This document shows, in pieces, positions 17,263 through 26,338 of a DNA stretch of 64,000 bases. The notes under the pieces were generated by a model. That model was not told the origin of the DNA. It searched no databases and saw only the letters and a program-made list of their open reading frames with translations. The DNA comes from Hyphomicrobiales bacterium. GTDB lineage: Bacteria; Pseudomonadota; Alphaproteobacteria; Rhizobiales; Beijerinckiaceae. Numbering within the stretch: position 1 is the stretch's first letter; each line of letters begins with the position of its first letter. Where the stretch lies: positions 108,036 through 172,035 of the forward strand of contig CANGIS010000002.1 of the NCBI GenBank assembly GCA_947454055.1, written 5' to 3'. Made by a program: the position numbers and the translations under genes.

Positions 17263-19404
17263 ATGCATATTGGAGTGCGTAGCGTGCGTCGTATAGAGTT
17301 TGTTGCCGTCCTCTTTTCTTTCGTGCTTGCAACCCTAGCATTACTTTTATGTGGCAATGAGGCAAAGGCATCCGTTGTTTGCTCGTCTTTTGGGAATGGG
17401 GCCTTGATATACGATTTCGTCGCACAGAAATGCGTCGAAAGCCCGGTTTGGCAAACAGACACAGAAACCTATGGGCCTACCGACAATATCGACGCGATGA
17501 CCTCTGTCAGGGCGACGCGGGATGCCTTTTTAAAAGCTGAAAATGAGTACTTGCTGGCTAAAGGCGCGGCCTCTGTTTCGAGCGGTGATCCCGTGACCGA
17601 CGCGGGAAGGCAAGCTGCACTGGCAAAAGCCCTCGGTGAGCTGCAATTAGCCGGAAACGTGCTAATGAATGTCGACAGATTGAGCCGGAACAATCAATTC
17701 GGGTCTTACAGTTCGGGAGGAGCTCCTAATTCCTATAGGGGTGATTTACCCGGCGCCGCCTATGTCAAAGCTTTGCCAAATGGCGCGCTCATTAAAACGC
17801 TCTCCTATGTCACTGTTAGTGGCCATACTTCCGCACCGACGACCGGCGCTTTGAACGCTGATGGAAGCTTGGTATCCGATCTGACGGGGCAGTTAGGCTG
17901 GGGATATGTGAATACCACTTCAATCGCCTCGATCGTCAATGACTTTGTGACGACCTATTCGGATTGCTACGCCGCTACCCCAATTCATACCGAGGACCAA
18001 TGCACGGCGGGCCGCGCAGCGCGCGATCAGCGCCTTTTGAATACGTTGCGTGGAATACTTTACGGAAACGCAATCTCAAGCTCCCAACGCACGCCTTATG
18101 GCGTTTATATGAAGATCGGAAATTTTGATTCGACCGACACATTCTCCATCCTGTTTTCTGGCGGACCCGTTCAGACAACAACCTCCCAAATCGCAGGCGC
18201 TTTACGCAATCAGGCGTCAATCTTGGCGGGTGCAGGTCCAGCAACCGCTCGGGCCCATGAGAGGCTCGGCGGACATACGGGCGGAAGCGGTGTCGCTGGC
18301 CTTTTTGCGGATGATCGACCAGCCACGTCTATGGCAGCCGGTCTTCCGCAGGCTTTAGTGTCGTCGACGAGTGGCGAAACGGCTTACGAAGCCTTAGCAG
18401 GCACCGCTGCCTTGCAATCACCGATTGAGCGTTCGCTCGGATTTGCACTCCCGACCACGATGCGAAACGCAAGTGGCAAGATCGATTTCTCGACCTCTCT
18501 CAATTCGGCAAACGGGTCCATTCAACCTGACGACAGATTGCTCGAAAACCGCGACGGCCCAGGCCGGCACCATGGCGTATTTGGCATTTCTGATGCCGAA
18601 AAGGGCACCGCCGACACATCGCCGGAGGGACGGCTCAATGTCTGGACTGAAGGACGAACGGTCAATTTTAGCCGCACTACAATCGATGGCAAAACAAAGG
18701 GAACGACCGATCTGATTTCGACGGGCGCGGATTATGTGATTACCCCCAATCTGCTTGTCGGAGCGATGAGCCAGTTTGACTGGAATTCAGACTCGAATGG
18801 GGGTATTTCGCAGTCTCATTCCGGGCAAGGTTGGATGGTTGGGCCGTATGTTTCGGCACGCATATCAGATCACCTGTTTTTCGATGGTCGTGCGGCGGCG
18901 GGACAGTCGACCAACAATATCTCACCGTTCGGATTGTATGAAGACACCTATGACACCCAACGCGCTTTGATTGACGGGAAAATTTCGGGTGAATTTTATG
19001 CAAATACAATTGCGATCCAGCCATCCATTGGTTTGACCTATTTTACCGAGTCTCAGCATGCCTATACCGACGGGAACGGACTTGCGATTGATCCATCGAC
19101 GAACCAGCTCGGACGATTGACCTTCGGATCTGAATTCACCCGCATATTTGATACCGGCAACAAGTCCGCCTTTGAACTTATGGCAGGTGCAAAAGGAATA
19201 TGGGATTTTTACCGGACTGACATTTATGAAGCGGACGAAACTCTCGTCTCTTCACCCAATCTTCGGGCACAACTGGAGCTCGGAGCCGCCTACCGCCTTT
19301 CTAATGGCATGCGGGTGCGTGTCGCCGGAGATTGTGATGACGTAGGCTCGTCCAGCGATCAAGTCTGGCAAGCACGCCTCGCTTTCGAAATGCCATTCAA
19401 ATAA
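17263..19404 (+). CDS. Autotransporter beta-barrel domain protein
   Basis: A 713-residue outer-membrane protein. It has an N-terminal hydrophobic signal segment (about residues 11-36, ending AKA), a passenger of about 400 residues with no evident tandem repeats, including a helical stretch around residues 75-135, and a C-terminal autotransporter barrel from about residue 445 (RLNVWTEGRTVNFSR, then alternating aromatic strands, LGAAYRLSNGMRVRVAG, ending ARLAFEMPFK). Unusually the chain ends in Lys rather than the normal terminal Phe or Trp. Base composition is clearly more AT-rich than in the flanking genes. It is flanked by two copies of a helicase gene end, which suggests it arrived by insertion. 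The passenger function is not recognisable. Confidence 0.8.
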   Translation: MHIGVRSVRRIEFVAVLFSFVLATLALLLCGNEAKASVVCSSFGNGALIYDFVAQKCVESPVWQTDTETYGPTDNIDAMTSVRATRDAFLKAENEYLLAKGAASVSSGDPVTDAGRQAALAKALGELQLAGNVLMNVDRLSRNNQFGSYSSGGAPNSYRGDLPGAAYVKALPNGALIKTLSYVTVSGHTSAPTTGALNADGSLVSDLTGQLGWGYVNTTSIASIVNDFVTTYSDCYAATPIHTEDQCTAGRAARDQRLLNTLRGILYGNAISSSQRTPYGVYMKIGNFDSTDTFSILFSGGPVQTTTSQIAGALRNQASILAGAGPATARAHERLGGHTGGSGVAGLFADDRPATSMAAGLPQALVSSTSGETAYEALAGTAALQSPIERSLGFALPTTMRNASGKIDFSTSLNSANGSIQPDDRLLENRDGPGRHHGVFGISDAEKGTADTSPEGRLNVWTEGRTVNFSRTTIDGKTKGTTDLISTGADYVITPNLLVGAMSQFDWNSDSNGGISQSHSGQGWMVGPYVSARISDHLFFDGRAAAGQSTNNISPFGLYEDTYDTQRALIDGKISGEFYANTIAIQPSIGLTYFTESQHAYTDGNGLAIDPSTNQLGRLTFGSEFTRIFDTGNKSAFELMAGAKGIWDFYRTDIYEADETLVSSPNLRAQLELGAAYRLSNGMRVRVAGDCDDVGSSSDQVWQARLAFEMPFK

Positions 19405-19432
19405 ACCTCGTTTAGTGTTTGGCAGAGGCACT

Positions 19433-20977
19433 TTACTCCCGTCCGGCCCATTCCTGAAACGCCACCAGCATCGAGTCCGTCTTCAGATCACTTGTCCGCA
19501 GCGCCCGCGCGAGCGACAATCCCGCCATCGAGCGTACGCGCGATAGCGCAACATAGGTTTGCCCCGGCGCGAAAGCACCATTCACCAGATCGATCCGCAC
19601 ATCATCCAGCGTCAGGCCTTGCGCTTTATGGATGGTAATGGCCCAAGCATACACAAGCGGCACCTGTTTATAGGAGCCCACCACTTGGCTGGCGATGGTG
19701 TGAGAGCCCTCGTCCCAGACCTGCTTGATCTGATCCCAACTGACCGGCGCCACGACATGCTCGAGGCCCGTCGCATCGAACCGGACGGAGACTTCATCGT
19801 CATCAACCCGGCTCACGGTACCAAGCGAGCCATTGATCCAACGCCGCTCGGGATCGTTGCGCGTCGTCATCACCCGCGCGCCGATTTTTAATTCCAGATG
19901 CTGGGGCACCGGCAATCGATCCCCCGCCAGATCGAACTTACCCGCCATGCTCGCGCCATAGATCGAGGTTTCGCCCGCAATCGCTTGCAAGCCTTGCTGG
20001 TTATAGCGGTCCGCCGCCGCCCGCGTGGCCGTCAACAGGAGCGGCGTGATGCCCGCCCGATGCGGCCTGAAACATTGGGCATTCAGCGTTTCAACCGCGT
20101 GCTCGACATCCTCGCCGAGCCGGATCGCGTTCAACAGATCAACAAATTCGCGCTCGTCCTGACGATGGACTTCATCAAGCGTGATCTTGGACGTCGCAAC
20201 GCCTTGAAGCGCATGGGCGCTAAAGGCGTAGGGCGTGACATAGCCAAGCTGCTCCAGCAGCGGGCTGTCTTCTTGTTGCACCACGGGCGGCAATTGCAGA
20301 AAATCGCCGACCATTACCAGCTGCACACCGCCAAAAGGACGCTGATCGCTGCGGATTTCCTTCAAGCGCGTGTCGATGGCATCGATCACATCCGCCCTGA
20401 CCATCGAAATTTCATCGATCACCAACCGCGTCATGCGCTGATAGATCGGGCCGAAATGTTTGCCGGGCAGCATATTGCGGGCATCCAGCACCCCGAAAGG
20501 GAGTTGGAAAAACGAATGGATCGTTTGCGCCTCGGCGTTCAGCGCCGCAACACCTGTGGGTGCCACGACAATTTGCGTCTCCCCGCCCGGCCGCGCCTTC
20601 AAATACCGGATGAGCGTCGTTTTGCCGGTGCCCGCGCGGCCCGTGATCAGAATAACGGGCGCCTTGGCATCGATCGCGGCAAGCGCCTCGGCAACGCCGG
20701 AGGTTTGCTCATAGGCGGGGTCGGCGTTGAAAACCGTGCGGCGCGGCGGCGCCAAGGTTTTGGAACCATAGGCCGAGGGACCGCCGAACCGCCGCATGGC
20801 GCGAGTTGAAAGCGAGTCCTCGTCGCTCGGGCCCTCAAACGCATCCAATGCCGCCAATAGCTGATCAGCCTCGCGGCGTTTGGTCGAATTGCTCCCACGC
20901 TTGGCCTTTTCGCAATTGCGACGAAGCTGCACCCGTTCAATCGCCGACATGAAGGGAATCTTGTCGCTGAGGCTCAT
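19433..20977 (-). CDS. PIF1/RecD2-like ATP-dependent DNA helicase
   Basis: A 514-residue superfamily 1B helicase-like protein. Walker A is GRAGTGKT at 113-120, followed by VAPTGVAALNA, Walker B VIDEIS at about 185-190, GDFLQLPPV, and a C-terminal UvrD-type motif VI region YVALSRVRSMAGL. The N-terminal 80 residues are basic and low in complexity. This architecture is that of AAA_30/PIF1-type helicases of unclear role in bacteria. The first Met or the one at residue 10 could be the start; neither has a strong ribosome binding site. It ends 28 bp from the converging autotransporter stop; a degenerate copy of its last 19 codons lies at 17002-17058. Confidence 0.88.
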   Translation of the reverse strand: MSLSDKIPFMSAIERVQLRRNCEKAKRGSNSTKRREADQLLAALDAFEGPSDEDSLSTRAMRRFGGPSAYGSKTLAPPRRTVFNADPAYEQTSGVAEALAAIDAKAPVILITGRAGTGKTTLIRYLKARPGGETQIVVAPTGVAALNAEAQTIHSFFQLPFGVLDARNMLPGKHFGPIYQRMTRLVIDEISMVRADVIDAIDTRLKEIRSDQRPFGGVQLVMVGDFLQLPPVVQQEDSPLLEQLGYVTPYAFSAHALQGVATSKITLDEVHRQDEREFVDLLNAIRLGEDVEHAVETLNAQCFRPHRAGITPLLLTATRAAADRYNQQGLQAIAGETSIYGASMAGKFDLAGDRLPVPQHLELKIGARVMTTRNDPERRWINGSLGTVSRVDDDEVSVRFDATGLEHVVAPVSWDQIKQVWDEGSHTIASQVVGSYKQVPLVYAWAITIHKAQGLTLDDVRIDLVNGAFAPGQTYVALSRVRSMAGLSLARALRTSDLKTDSMLVAFQEWAGRE

Positions 20978-21048
20978 AGGGATCGGGCTTTCGGTGCGGA
21001 ATTTTTCAAGCCCACCGCTTAGCTGAATCGCCCCGCGGCGTCACGCCT

Positions 21049-21576
21049 TCACTTTTGCCACTTGCGGTCCCACGCGATGACCAGCGCTTTGGCACGGTCG
21101 ACATCGTCTTGCGACATCACCGTCAGAATTTTGTCGCGCGTGCGCACGGCCTTTTCGCGCTGATCGGTCTGCCATGGCGAAAGCCTGAAATTCGCGAGGC
21201 TGAGCCAGCGATAGGCCTCGACAAAATCAACAGGCACACCAATACCCGTGGCATACATCATGCCCAGCGCATATTGCCCTTCGGGTGAGCCATTAATGGC
21301 CGCCTTTTTGTACCAGACGGCAGAACGGGCCTCGTCCTTTTTGAAGCCCCGACCAAAGCGGTACATTTCACCCATATAAAATTCGGCGGCCGAATCGCCG
21401 TCATCCGCCAAAGGCCGTAAAATCGAAACCGCTTTGGCATAATCGCCAACGGCATAAGCCGCCGCACCCTTTTCGACCGTGCGGATAAACATCGGCATGA
21501 TAGCGAGCGCAACCAGAAGCCCGCCCACAGCGACAAAGCCGAGCACAGACGCCCAGATGGCTGTGGAACGATTCAT
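21049..21576 (-). CDS. Sel1-repeat protein with N-terminal membrane anchor
   Basis: A 175-residue protein with one N-terminal transmembrane helix (about residues 8-30), then Sel1/TPR-like helical repeats: AVSILRPLADDGDSAAEFYMGEMYRFGRG and AVWYKKAAINGSPEGQYALGMMYATGIGV. Sel1 proteins are scaffolds for protein contacts. The N-terminal helix is uncleaved by appearance, so the repeats would face the periplasm or cytoplasm close to the membrane. It lies between the helicase and a divergent permease; no functional partner is obvious. Confidence 0.82.
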   Translation of the reverse strand: MNRSTAIWASVLGFVAVGGLLVALAIMPMFIRTVEKGAAAYAVGDYAKAVSILRPLADDGDSAAEFYMGEMYRFGRGFKKDEARSAVWYKKAAINGSPEGQYALGMMYATGIGVPVDFVEAYRWLSLANFRLSPWQTDQREKAVRTRDKILTVMSQDDVDRAKALVIAWDRKWQK

Positions 21577-21749
21577 AATGCAACCCTGGTTAGTGCCAAA
21601 TCAATTGAACTAAATTTACGCGAGTTTATGCCAAAGCGCCATGGCAACGGAAAGGGCCGCCCGCCAGCAAGGCTTTAGGCCTCTTTCGACTCTGTCATCG
21701 AAGTGTCATAAACGATCCGCAGACCGCGTTTGGTCTGCGGGGAAGCACA

Positions 21750-22592
21750 ATGAGTTTTGACGTTTTTCTTGCCGTTTTGCTCGGCGCTATTTTGCACGCG
21801 AGCTGGAATACGTTGGTCAAAGCGGGCAACGACAAGCTGGTAGCCACCGCCCAGGTTGCGGCAGGCTGCTGTGTCATCGCCATGCCGATGCTGCCCTTTG
21901 CTCCCCTGCCCGCCTGGGAATCCCTGCCCTATCTGATCGCCTCGGCGATGATCCATGTCGGCTATCTGACCTTGATCGGGTTGTTATACCGCAATGCCGA
22001 TCTCTCGGTCGCCTATCCGATAACGCGGGGCTCGGCGCCCTTGATTGCAACGGTGCTGGCGGCGTTATTCTTGCACGAAATTCCCAGCGGGCTCGCCCTG
22101 ACAGGCGCTTTATTGCTGAGTTCCGGCATTTTGTGGCTCGCCGCCGATGGCGTACGTAAGGGAGGCATTGACCGACGCACATTGGCCGTCGCGCTTACCA
22201 TTGCGTGCGTTATTGCCCTTTATACCTTGGTGGACGGCACCGGAGGGCGCCTTTCGGGCCATTCCGTCAGCTACAATATCTGGCTTGAATTTCTGGATGG
22301 CGTGCTCTTCATACCTGCCGCCCTTTATGTTCGCGGCAAACCGCTGGCGCGCGCCATTTGGAAAGGCTGGAAAATCAGCCTGCTTGGCGGGGGGGCGGCA
22401 TTCGCCTCCTATGGCATTGCGATTTGGGCGATGACGCAAGCCCCCATTGGCCTCGTCGCGGCGGTACGGGAATCATCGGTGTTTTTTGCGACCGTTTTCG
22501 GCGCTCTGTTTCTGGCCGAAAAATTCAGCCGTGCCCGCTATGTCGCGGCCATTTTTGTCGCCGCCGGTTTGGCGGCCCTGCGGTTCGGATAA
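21750..22592 (+). CDS. EamA/DMT-family permease
   Basis: A 280-residue inner-membrane transporter with about ten hydrophobic segments in two EamA halves (FLAVLLGAILHASWNTLVKAG at the start, VAYPITRGSAPLIATVLAALFL, and a second AVRESSVFFATVFGALFLAEK). GGGGAAG precedes the ATG. It converges with asd, with a terminator hairpin between them. Its substrate is not predictable. It belongs to a different DMT subgroup from the permeases at 1938 and 24028. Confidence 0.85.
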   Translation: MSFDVFLAVLLGAILHASWNTLVKAGNDKLVATAQVAAGCCVIAMPMLPFAPLPAWESLPYLIASAMIHVGYLTLIGLLYRNADLSVAYPITRGSAPLIATVLAALFLHEIPSGLALTGALLLSSGILWLAADGVRKGGIDRRTLAVALTIACVIALYTLVDGTGGRLSGHSVSYNIWLEFLDGVLFIPAALYVRGKPLARAIWKGWKISLLGGGAAFASYGIAIWAMTQAPIGLVAAVRESSVFFATVFGALFLAEKFSRARYVAAIFVAAGLAALRFG

Positions 22593-22630
22593 AAAGGGCG
22601 GCACGCTTTTCGTTAAAGATCGTGCCGCCC
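22591..22630 (-). terminator. Terminator of asd
   Basis: A perfect 10-bp GC-rich inverted repeat (22596-22605 and 22621-22630, loop of 15) is followed on the minus strand by TTTTT, 10 bp after the asd stop. On the plus strand there is no T run, so it mainly serves asd but may also stop transcripts of the permease. Confidence 0.78.
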
Positions 22631-22640
22631 CTGATTGGAC

Positions 22641-23678
22641 TTAACCTCGAGGCTTCAAAAGCTTCCGGTTGATCAGCGATTCGGCGATCTGGATCGCGTT
22701 CAAAGCTGCGCCCTTGCGCAGATTGTCCGATACGCACCAGAAGGCCAGACCGTGTTCGACGGTCGAATCTTCACGGATCCGCGAAATATAGGTCGCATCT
22801 TCGCCCGCCGCATCATGCGGGGTGATGTAGCCACCAGGCTCGCGCTTATCGATGACGAGACAGCCCGGCGCGGAACGCAACAGGTTGCGTGCCTCATCGG
22901 CCGTGATCGGGTTTTCGAACTCGACATTCACCGCTTCCGAATGCGCGATAAACACCGGCACCCGCACGCAGGTGGCGGTCAGCTTGATTTTGGTGTCGAG
23001 AATTTTCTTGGTCTCGACCACCATCTTCCACTCTTCCTTCGTATAGCCGTCATCGAGGAAGACATCGATCTGCGGGATCACGTTGAAGGCAATCCGCTTC
23101 GGGAATTTTTCGATCTTTACTTCGGTAGCCGAAAAGATCGCGCGCGACTGGTTGAACAATTCATCCATCGCGTCCTTGCCCGCGCCCGAAACCGACTGAT
23201 AGGTCGACACCACCACGCGCTTGATGGTCGCGCGGTCATGCAGCGGCTTCAACGCCACCACGAGCTGTGCGGTCGAGCAGTTCGGATTGGCAATAATGTT
23301 CAGCCGGTTCGCATCGGCCATAAAGCGGTTAAGCACATCCGCATTCACTTCCGGCACAATCAGCGGCACGCGCTCGTCATACCGCCAGCAGGACGAGTTA
23401 TCGATCACAAGGCAGCCCATCGCGCCGATTTTGGGCGACCAAACCTTCGAAACTTCCGAACCCGCCGACATCAGGCAAATATCGGTCTTTGAAAAATCAT
23501 GATGCTCGAGGTTTTGAACCTTGAGCACTTTATCGCCATAAGAGACTTCCGTGCCAAGGCTGCGCGAGGAGGCGAGCGCAATCACCTCGTCGACCGGAAA
23601 GGCCCGTTCGGCCAAAATGGAGAGCATTTCACGACCCACATTGCCCGTGGCGCCGACAACCGCGACCTTAAAACCCAT
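22641..23678 (-). CDS. asd: Aspartate-semialdehyde dehydrogenase
   Basis: Makes aspartate semialdehyde from aspartyl phosphate for lysine, diaminopimelate, threonine and methionine synthesis. The 345-residue product begins with the dinucleotide-binding motif VAVVGATGNVGREML and has the catalytic Cys134 in NPNCSTAQ, plus the ISGAGKDAMDEL-like segment SVSGAGKDAMDELFNQ. AAGGA lies 8 nt before the ATG. Monocistronic, with its own terminator. Confidence 0.96.
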   Translation of the reverse strand: MGFKVAVVGATGNVGREMLSILAERAFPVDEVIALASSRSLGTEVSYGDKVLKVQNLEHHDFSKTDICLMSAGSEVSKVWSPKIGAMGCLVIDNSSCWRYDERVPLIVPEVNADVLNRFMADANRLNIIANPNCSTAQLVVALKPLHDRATIKRVVVSTYQSVSGAGKDAMDELFNQSRAIFSATEVKIEKFPKRIAFNVIPQIDVFLDDGYTKEEWKMVVETKKILDTKIKLTATCVRVPVFIAHSEAVNVEFENPITADEARNLLRSAPGCLVIDKREPGGYITPHDAAGEDATYISRIREDSTVEHGLAFWCVSDNLRKGAALNAIQIAESLINRKLLKPRG

Positions 23679-24027
23679 TGAACTGATCCTTCTTGGTGTC
23701 TGTACTTCCGCTCCCCTTACCCACCGCCTCTTGAGCGGTTTGCCTCATCCCCGCCGGGGGGAGAGACCGGAGCGAGGACCATGTCAGCGCGTCGCGCCGC
23801 CTTTTTTGGCGGTCGACGTTTTCGTCTTCGGTTTTTGGAAGGCGACTGGCGATAGAGACGACTGGGACATGGTGAGGCCACGAGAAAAGTGATGACGCCA
23901 CCAAAAATACAGTTATCGCGGGCTTGTCAATCACCGGCTGCACAAATTGCGTTCGAGACCTCTCGACCTGCCGGCGATCCTTCGCTATCACGCAACAATC
24001 AGCCTCAGGGCAGCCGGACCATTACCC
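23679..24027. other. Intergenic region with palindromic repeat fragments
   Basis: The 349-bp gap holds no supported gene. Segments rich in CTCATCCCC and GGGGGGAGAG around 23712-23775 resemble the repeat near leuC (37425-37547). A hairpin CCGCC-TTTTTT-GGCGG lies at 23797-23812. These look like decayed intergenic palindromic repeats. Confidence 0.45.
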
Positions 24028-24918
24028 GTGTCACAATCATCCCCATCGCTGTTGTTGCGTCTGGCGCCCGCGCTCTTTGTTGCCATCTGGTCCACCGGCT
24101 GGGTTTCGGCGCGATATGGCGCCGACTATGCCGATCCGCTGACCTTCCTCTCCGCGCGCTTTGTGCTGGCCTTTGTCGCCATGGTCATCATCATCCTGCT
24201 CTCACGAGCGACATGGCCCAGAGGACGCGACATTCTGCACGCGATGATGTCGGGCATCTTGCTGCATGCCCTTTATCTGGGCGGCGTATGGTGGGCGATC
24301 GCCCATGGCGTTCCCACCGGCATTTCCGGATTGGTGGCCGCCATCCAGCCGATCCTGACGGCCTTTCTGGCCCCCCTTATTTTGCGCGAACATATCGGGC
24401 GCATCCAGTGGGCGGGCGTGTTTCTGGGCTTTTGCGGGATCGCTCTGGTTCTCGAACCCAAACTGGCGGTGATCGATCCGGCGCATATGCGGGAAACCTT
24501 GGGACCCCTTTTGGTCAATATGGTGGCGATGGTTTCGGTGACGTCGGGTACTTTTTATCAAAAACGCTTTATTCCAAAAGGCGATTTGCGAACCGTCACA
24601 GCGCTACAATATGCCGGTGCCTTTCTGGTCGTGACCCCGCTCGCCTTCCTGCTCGAGCCGATGCGGTTGGTGTGGAACCTCCCGCTTATCGCGGTAATGG
24701 CGTGGTCTGTGCTGGCCTTGTCGCTCGGCGCGATCGGGCTGCTGCTGCTGCTCATTAGGGAAGGGGCGGTCTCACGCGCTGCGGCTTTGATCTATCTTGT
24801 CCCGCCAAGCGTGGCGGTCGAGGCCTATTTTGCCTTTGGCGAGACCATGCAAATCGTCCAGCTGATCGGCCTTGGCTTGACCGTGGTGGGCGTCGCCCTC
24901 GCCACCCGTCGTCGCTGA
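24028..24918 (+). CDS. EamA/DMT-family permease
   Basis: A 296-residue inner-membrane transporter with two EamA repeats (LAPALFVAIWSTGWVSARYGAD at the start, GVPTGISGLVAAIQPILTAFLAP at the end of the first half, LIYLVPPSVAVEAYFAFGE in the second). The frame is open further upstream to a TTG at 23947, but those residues are not transporter-like. The GTG at 24028 places the first helix at the usual distance; the ribosome binding site is weak. Located between asd and the host-attachment-like gene. Substrate unknown. Confidence 0.82.
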   Translation: MSQSSPSLLLRLAPALFVAIWSTGWVSARYGADYADPLTFLSARFVLAFVAMVIIILLSRATWPRGRDILHAMMSGILLHALYLGGVWWAIAHGVPTGISGLVAAIQPILTAFLAPLILREHIGRIQWAGVFLGFCGIALVLEPKLAVIDPAHMRETLGPLLVNMVAMVSVTSGTFYQKRFIPKGDLRTVTALQYAGAFLVVTPLAFLLEPMRLVWNLPLIAVMAWSVLALSLGAIGLLLLLIREGAVSRAAALIYLVPPSVAVEAYFAFGETMQIVQLIGLGLTVVGVALATRRR

Positions 24919-25000
24919 ACAAGTTAATGTAGATCAACGCAACCTACCCGTATCCATGAGCATTATTCTCGGTAACCTCCATTACCCCGGGAATGCCGTC

Positions 25001-25459
25001 ATGACCTATGCCCACCTTTCAACCGGAACCCACATCGTCATCGGCGATGGTAAAAAGGCGCTGATCCTCATCAATGAGGGTACCGCCACAAGCCCTGTGC
25101 TCACGGTTGAAACCGTCCTCCATCAAAAGAACGCGTCCAACCAGGCCATGGGCACCGATCGTCCGGGACGGGTTTTTGCCAGTGTGGGTCCGCGCAGCGG
25201 GAGCGCCGAGCCGACCGACTGGCATCAATTGGCGGAGGACCGTTTCGCCCACGAGATCATCGCCGGCCTCGTCAAACTGGCCGAGCGTGAAAAACTCAAG
25301 AAATTGGTGATTGTTGCGCCCGCACGAACACTCGCCGAACTGCGCCGCGCCATGCCGGACGATTTTACCAAGCTCATCGCCGCCGAGATCGTCAAGGATT
25401 TAACCAAGCACTCCATACCCTCGATCGCGCAGCATCTCATGGCCGAATTGGCCGCCTGA
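25001..25459 (+). CDS. Host attachment protein family (baeRF-like)
   Basis: A 152-residue protein with the family pattern: THIVIGDGKKALILINEG, then GTDRPGRVFASVG, TDWHQLAEDRFAHEIIAGL, KLVIVAPARTLAELRRAM and VKDLTKH. The family is related to the release factor eRF1-like baeRF proteins; the name comes from a plant-attachment phenotype in Agrobacterium, but the biochemical role is unknown. An earlier in-frame ATG exists at 24956; the one at 25001 has GGGAA at suitable spacing and matches the family N-terminus. Confidence 0.85.
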   Translation: MTYAHLSTGTHIVIGDGKKALILINEGTATSPVLTVETVLHQKNASNQAMGTDRPGRVFASVGPRSGSAEPTDWHQLAEDRFAHEIIAGLVKLAEREKLKKLVIVAPARTLAELRRAMPDDFTKLIAAEIVKDLTKHSIPSIAQHLMAELAA

Positions 25460-25473
25460 ACCAGTGGACAAAT

Positions 25474-25501
25474 CTGTCGCGCCCGAAACCGGGCGCGACA
25501 G
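25474..25501. terminator. Convergent hairpin between the host-attachment and DUF1993 genes
   Basis: A perfect 12-bp GC-rich inverted repeat (25474-25485 and 25490-25501) with a 4-nt loop, between two convergent stops. There is no clear T run on either side, so it may act with Rho or as an RNA-stabilising hairpin. Confidence 0.6.
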
Positions 25502-25510
25502 GGTGACGGT

Positions 25511-26017
25511 TCAATAGACGCCAAGAAAATCACGCTTGCCGATCTCCACGCCATTGTGACGCAAAATATCGTAAGCGGTGGCTGTATGAAAAAAGAAGTT
25601 CGGTATCGCGCCATGACGCAGATAGGTCAGCGCGTTGAACGTTTTTGGCTCAGGGCGCATCGGCACAACAATATCGCGGCCTTCAGCGCCGACAAATTTA
25701 TCTTTCGCGATGGAAGCGATAAACGCCAACGTCTTTTCAATCCGGGCATGGAGCTCGGCGAAGGTTACTTCGGTATCGGCGTAGCTTGGCACATCAACAC
25801 CGGCGATGCGGGCGGTACCGCCTTTGGCAAAATCGGTCGCAAGCTGAACCTGTCGTGTAAATGTGAACATATCGGGCGCAAGGCGGGCGGTTAAAAACAC
25901 CGAATGTTCGATTTTCTTGGCATCCGCGTGCGCCTCGGCCTTGGTGAGGATGTCGGCAAGCGCCTTAAGCGAATGGGCAAAGACAGGAACGGACAGATCA
26001 TAAACGGATAGACTCAT
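25511..26017 (-). CDS. DUF1993-family protein
   Basis: A 168-residue soluble, mostly helical protein. The pattern MSLSVYDLSVPVFAHSLKALADIL at the start, LAPDMFTFTRQVQLATDFAK in the middle and LRHGAIPNFFFHTATAYDILRHNGVEIGKRDFLG at the C-terminus is that of DUF1993, a DinB-like four-helix bundle family without an assigned reaction. The frame is open upstream, but only the ATG at 26017 gives the family N-terminus. It diverges from tRNA-Ala. Confidence 0.88.
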   Translation of the reverse strand: MSLSVYDLSVPVFAHSLKALADILTKAEAHADAKKIEHSVFLTARLAPDMFTFTRQVQLATDFAKGGTARIAGVDVPSYADTEVTFAELHARIEKTLAFIASIAKDKFVGAEGRDIVVPMRPEPKTFNALTYLRHGAIPNFFFHTATAYDILRHNGVEIGKRDFLGVY

Positions 26018-26160
26018 GGCAGAAAATTCCTTTGATGGGCATGAACGGCGCAGCGTAAAGCCACACACCGCTCCTATATACGCTGTTCCTCGAACTTGGA
26101 TATGCCGATATGCCCGAGCAGACGGTGCAGCAGACCTCCTTCGTCCGGCCAACGCCGACC

Positions 26161-26189
26161 TTGCATTTTCGGTTAAAAACTCTTATTCG
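26161..26189 (+). promoter_or_regulatory. Candidate promoter for tRNA-Ala
   Basis: TTGCAT and TATTCG with 17 bp between them, ending 41 bp before the tRNA. Confidence 0.4.
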
Positions 26190-26230
26190 AACCTTCTCTG
26201 ACGGATCGGGACTTTGTCTTACCGCCGTGG

Positions 26231-26306
26231 GGGGCTGTAGCTCAGTTGGGAGAGCGCCTCGTTCGCAATGAGGAGGCCAGCGGTTCGATTCCGCTCAGCT
26301 CCACCA
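26231..26306 (+). tRNA. tRNA-Ala (anticodon CGC)
   Basis: A 76-nt tRNA with acceptor stem GGGGCTG/CAGCTCC, D arm AGCTCAGTTGGGAGAGC, anticodon stem CCTCG/TGAGG enclosing TTCGCAA with anticodon CGC, T loop GGTTCGATTCC and encoded CCA. It decodes GCG. Confidence 0.97.
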
Positions 26307-26338
26307 ATTACCGCTTTACATGCACAGACTTTATTCGC

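Noticed and set aside
19898-20809. 303-codon open frame on the plus strand inside the helicase gene
   Set aside because: Antisense shadow of the helicase, which has clear Walker motifs in the other frame.
22635-23492. 285-codon open frame on the plus strand over asd
   Set aside because: Antisense to asd and unlike any protein family I recognise.
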